Shown here piece after piece: positions 62,075 through 64,000 of a stretch of 64,000 nt of DNA (position 1 is the stretch's first letter; every line of letters starts with the position of its first letter). The notes beneath the pieces are model-generated. The model was not told where the DNA came from. It ran no database searches and worked only from the letters and a program-made list of their open reading frames with translations. The DNA is from Paracoccaceae bacterium (GTDB lineage: Bacteria; Pseudomonadota; Alphaproteobacteria; Rhodobacterales; Rhodobacteraceae). A program made the position numbers and the translations under genes. The stretch covers positions 1-64,000 of the forward strand of contig JAGQRV010000030.1 in NCBI GenBank assembly GCA_020425125.1. Reading direction: 5' to 3'.

Positions 62075-63091
62075 CTAGCCGCGGAGGCGCCCGATCACTG
62101 ATTCCGGTGTGATCGTGCCGATCGTGCGGCCGTCTTCGGTAACGCTCAGGATCTGCGCGCCGCCCTTCAGCCGGTCCATGATTTCGGTCACCGTGGCCTC
62201 GGTATCGATCGTCGGTCCGGCGGTGTCCGAAACCGGCTGCATCACGTCGCGCGCGGTCAGCACGCCAAGCGGGTTCATGTGCGCGACGAAATCCGCCACA
62301 TAGTCCGAGGCCGGCGCCGAGTAGATGTCGCGCGGTGTCCCGCATTGCACGATCCGCCCGCCTTCCATGATGGCGATCCGGCTTCCGAGCTTGAACGCTT
62401 CGTCAAGGTCGTGGCTCACGAAAACGATGGTGCGCTGCAGGGAACTTTGCAGTTCGAGGAGTTCGTCCTGCAGCCGGGTCCGGATCAGCGGATCGAGCGC
62501 CGAGAACGGCTCGTCCATCAGCAGGATCGGCGCGTCCGTCGCGAAGGCGCGCGCAAGGCCCACGCGCTGCTGCATGCCGCCGGAAAGCTCGCCCACCCGC
62601 CGCTCCGCCCATTCCGAGAGGTGCACGAGTTCGAGCTGGCGGTTGACCCTCTCGTCCCGCTCGGCCTTGGGCAGGCCGGCAAGCTCCAGCCCCAGTCCGA
62701 CATTCTCGCGCACGGTGCGCCAGGGCAGCAGGCCGAACTGCTGGAACACCATCGAGACCGAGCGCTGCCGGATCCTCCGCAGCGTCGCCGAGTCGGCTGC
62801 GGTGACATTGACCATGCTGTCGCCGTCCAGCACCTCGACGCTGCCGCGCACCACCGGGTTCAGGGCGTTGACGGCGCGCAGCAGGGTGGACTTCCCCGAG
62901 CCCGAAAGGCCCATCAGCACGAGGATCTCGCCTTCGCCTACGGTCAGCGAGCAATTGTGGACGCCGAGGACCTGGTCGGTCGCGGCCTGGATTTCGCTTC
63001 GCGTCTTCCCTTCGTCCATCAGCGGCAAGGCGGCCTGGGGGTCGCTTCCGAAGACGATCGAGACGTTCTTGAAATCAACCGCAGCTCTCAT
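62075..63091 (-). CDS. choV: Choline ABC transporter ATPase
   Basis: 338 residues; ATG 63091 overlaps the choW stop by four bases. It has the ChoV hallmark N-terminus VDFKNVSIVFGSDPQAALPLMDEGKTRSEIQ. Walker A GLSGSGKST, MVFQQFGLLPWRTVRENVGLGLELAG, signature LSGGMQQRVGLARAFA, Walker B ILLMDEPFSALD. A C-terminal CBS-like segment follows (about 275-338). This is the ATPase of choline or quaternary amine importers such as ChoXWV of Sinorhizobium. Confidence 0.92.
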   Translation of the reverse strand: MRAAVDFKNVSIVFGSDPQAALPLMDEGKTRSEIQAATDQVLGVHNCSLTVGEGEILVLMGLSGSGKSTLLRAVNALNPVVRGSVEVLDGDSMVNVTAADSATLRRIRQRSVSMVFQQFGLLPWRTVRENVGLGLELAGLPKAERDERVNRQLELVHLSEWAERRVGELSGGMQQRVGLARAFATDAPILLMDEPFSALDPLIRTRLQDELLELQSSLQRTIVFVSHDLDEAFKLGSRIAIMEGGRIVQCGTPRDIYSAPASDYVADFVAHMNPLGVLTARDVMQPVSDTAGPTIDTEATVTEIMDRLKGGAQILSVTEDGRTIGTITPESVIGRLRG

Positions 63092-63921
63092 GACCGTCCC
63101 ACCCGCAGAATACGGTCGAGCATGATCGCCACGACCACGATGATGAATCCGCTCTCGAAGCCGAGCGCGGTGTTGACCTGGTTCAGTGCCCGCACCACCG
63201 GCACGCCGAGTCCGTCGGCGCCGACCAGCGCGGCGATCACCACCATCGACAGCGACAGCATGATGGTCTGGTTGAGGCCGGCCATGATCTGCGGCAGCGC
63301 GTAGGGAAGCTCGACCTTGAAGAGCGTCTGCGACGGCGTCGCACCGAAGGCCTGCGCCGCTTCCAGAAGCGATTGCGGCGTCGAGGCCACGCCCAGATGG
63401 GTCAGCCGGATCGGGGCAGGGACCACGAAGATCACGGTGGCTATCAGGCCCGGCACCATGCCGATGCCGAAAAAGACGATGGCCGGGATCAGATAGACGA
63501 AGGTCGGCAGCGTCTGCATCAGATCGAGAATGGGGCGCAGGGCCTGATAGAATTTCGGCCGGTGCGCCGCGAAGATGCCGACCGGGACGCCGACCGCCAT
63601 GCACACCACGCAGGCCGACAGGACCAGGGTGAGGCTTTCCGTCGTCTCCTGCCAGTAGCCCTGGTTCAGGATGAAGAGAAAGCCCAGGGTCACGAAGACG
63701 CAGACCGCGATGCTGCGCTGCAGGAGCCAGGCAATGGCCACGAAGACCGCCACGACCACAAGTGGAGGCGGCGATTGCAGCACCCACAGGATCGCGGCGA
63801 TCAGGTGATCCATCGCGTTGGCCAGCCCGTCGAAGAACCAGCGTCCGTGAAGTTGCAGCCAATCGAAAACGGCCGCGGCGGCGTTGCCTACGGGAATCTT
63901 GTGGTCGGTGAGCCAGTTCAT
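63088..63921 (-). CDS. choW: Choline ABC transporter permease
   Basis: 277 residues from ATG 63921 with GGAGA upstream. About seven hydrophobic segments; WFFDGLANAMDHLIAAILWVLQSPPPLVVV, NQGYWQETTESLTLVLSACVVCMAVGVPVGIFAAHRP, LDLMQTLPTFVYLIPAIVFFGIGMVPGLIATVIFVVPAPIRLTHLG, and the ATPase-contact loop EAAQAFGATPSQTLFKVELPYALPQIMAGLNQ. This is the ProW/ChoW permease. The binding-protein gene choX is not in the window; only 79 bases remain upstream. Confidence 0.92.
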   Translation of the reverse strand: MNWLTDHKIPVGNAAAAVFDWLQLHGRWFFDGLANAMDHLIAAILWVLQSPPPLVVVAVFVAIAWLLQRSIAVCVFVTLGFLFILNQGYWQETTESLTLVLSACVVCMAVGVPVGIFAAHRPKFYQALRPILDLMQTLPTFVYLIPAIVFFGIGMVPGLIATVIFVVPAPIRLTHLGVASTPQSLLEAAQAFGATPSQTLFKVELPYALPQIMAGLNQTIMLSLSMVVIAALVGADGLGVPVVRALNQVNTALGFESGFIIVVVAIMLDRILRVGRS

Positions 63922-63985
63922 GCTAGGTCTCCGGTCGGGCGACGGCCGCTTGACCGGTCGCTCTTGAGGAACGGGAGGGGACGCC

Positions 63986-64000
63986 GTGAGCGAGCTCGTG
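63986..64000 (+). CDS. Possible start of a gene running off the window
   Basis: GTG 63986 follows GGGAGGGG (63973-63980) by 5 bases and reads (M)SELV to the window end. Only five codons are visible, so neither existence nor identity can be judged. Confidence 0.3.

Overview
The window is GC-rich DNA that reads like an alphaproteobacterium of the Rhodobacteraceae type. The clues are a choline ABC importer of the ChoWV type, a PuuD/PuuE-UraD purine route, an AtoDA CoA transferase, a phasin, a MaoC-Pta fusion followed by acetate kinase, a HemP-coupled gene and a VPLPA-CTERM-like surface protein. About 55 genes are supported. No rRNA, tRNA, transposase or CRISPR array was seen.

A complete-looking replication and partition module (about 16067-19713) indicates that this is probably an extrachromosomal replicon (plasmid or chromid) and not the main chromosome. 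It has a DnaA-like replication initiator on the + strand, a divergent parA-parB pair, GGGGACA-type repeats in the intervening origin candidate, and three copies of a parS-like palindrome GTTCCCCGCGGGGAAC. Two of these palindromes lie inside parB and parA and encode the same peptide FPAGN.

Layout. 1-4794: rhodanese, DUF992 protein, TetR regulator with a candidate operator, homocysteine methyltransferase-like enzyme and aldehyde dehydrogenase, with two convergent-gene hairpin terminators. 5151-11630: a 1188-residue sulfotransferase-like/coiled-coil/TM/glycosyltransferase fusion, divergent from an ABC exporter, then a DUF1194 protein. 11675-15881: an operon like E. coli ynjBCDF. 16067-19713: replication and partition. 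19779-26456: phosphodiesterase, APH-kinase fusion, alcohol dehydrogenase, phasin and two coupled hydrolases. 26557-28205: arsenate operon with both ArsC families and an aquaporin. 28540-33874: class 5 solute ABC importer. 33994-40181: urate to glyoxylate catabolism (puuD, uraH, puuE-uraD, allA, allE) with a PhoD-like phosphatase. 40674-44716: two SMP-30 lactonases, a VPLPA-CTERM-like protein and an HTH protein. 44936-50457: hemP pair, CoA transferase, a decayed small ORF, MaoC-Pta and AckA. 50531-51961: three-domain envelope protein. 52076-58619: a sugar-acid catabolic island with its GntR regulator, linked by an identical GGTATACCAAA element in two promoters. 58802-63921: a stand-alone paralogue of the fused sulfotransferase domain, an aminotransferase, a reductase and choline importer genes choV and choW.

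Several modules could connect metabolically. PHB/acyl-CoA turnover (phasin, AtoDA, MaoC-Pta, AckA), purine nitrogen salvage, sugar-acid oxidation and choline uptake suit a versatile heterotroph living on dissolved organic matter. Functions come from reading motifs by eye; no database search was run.
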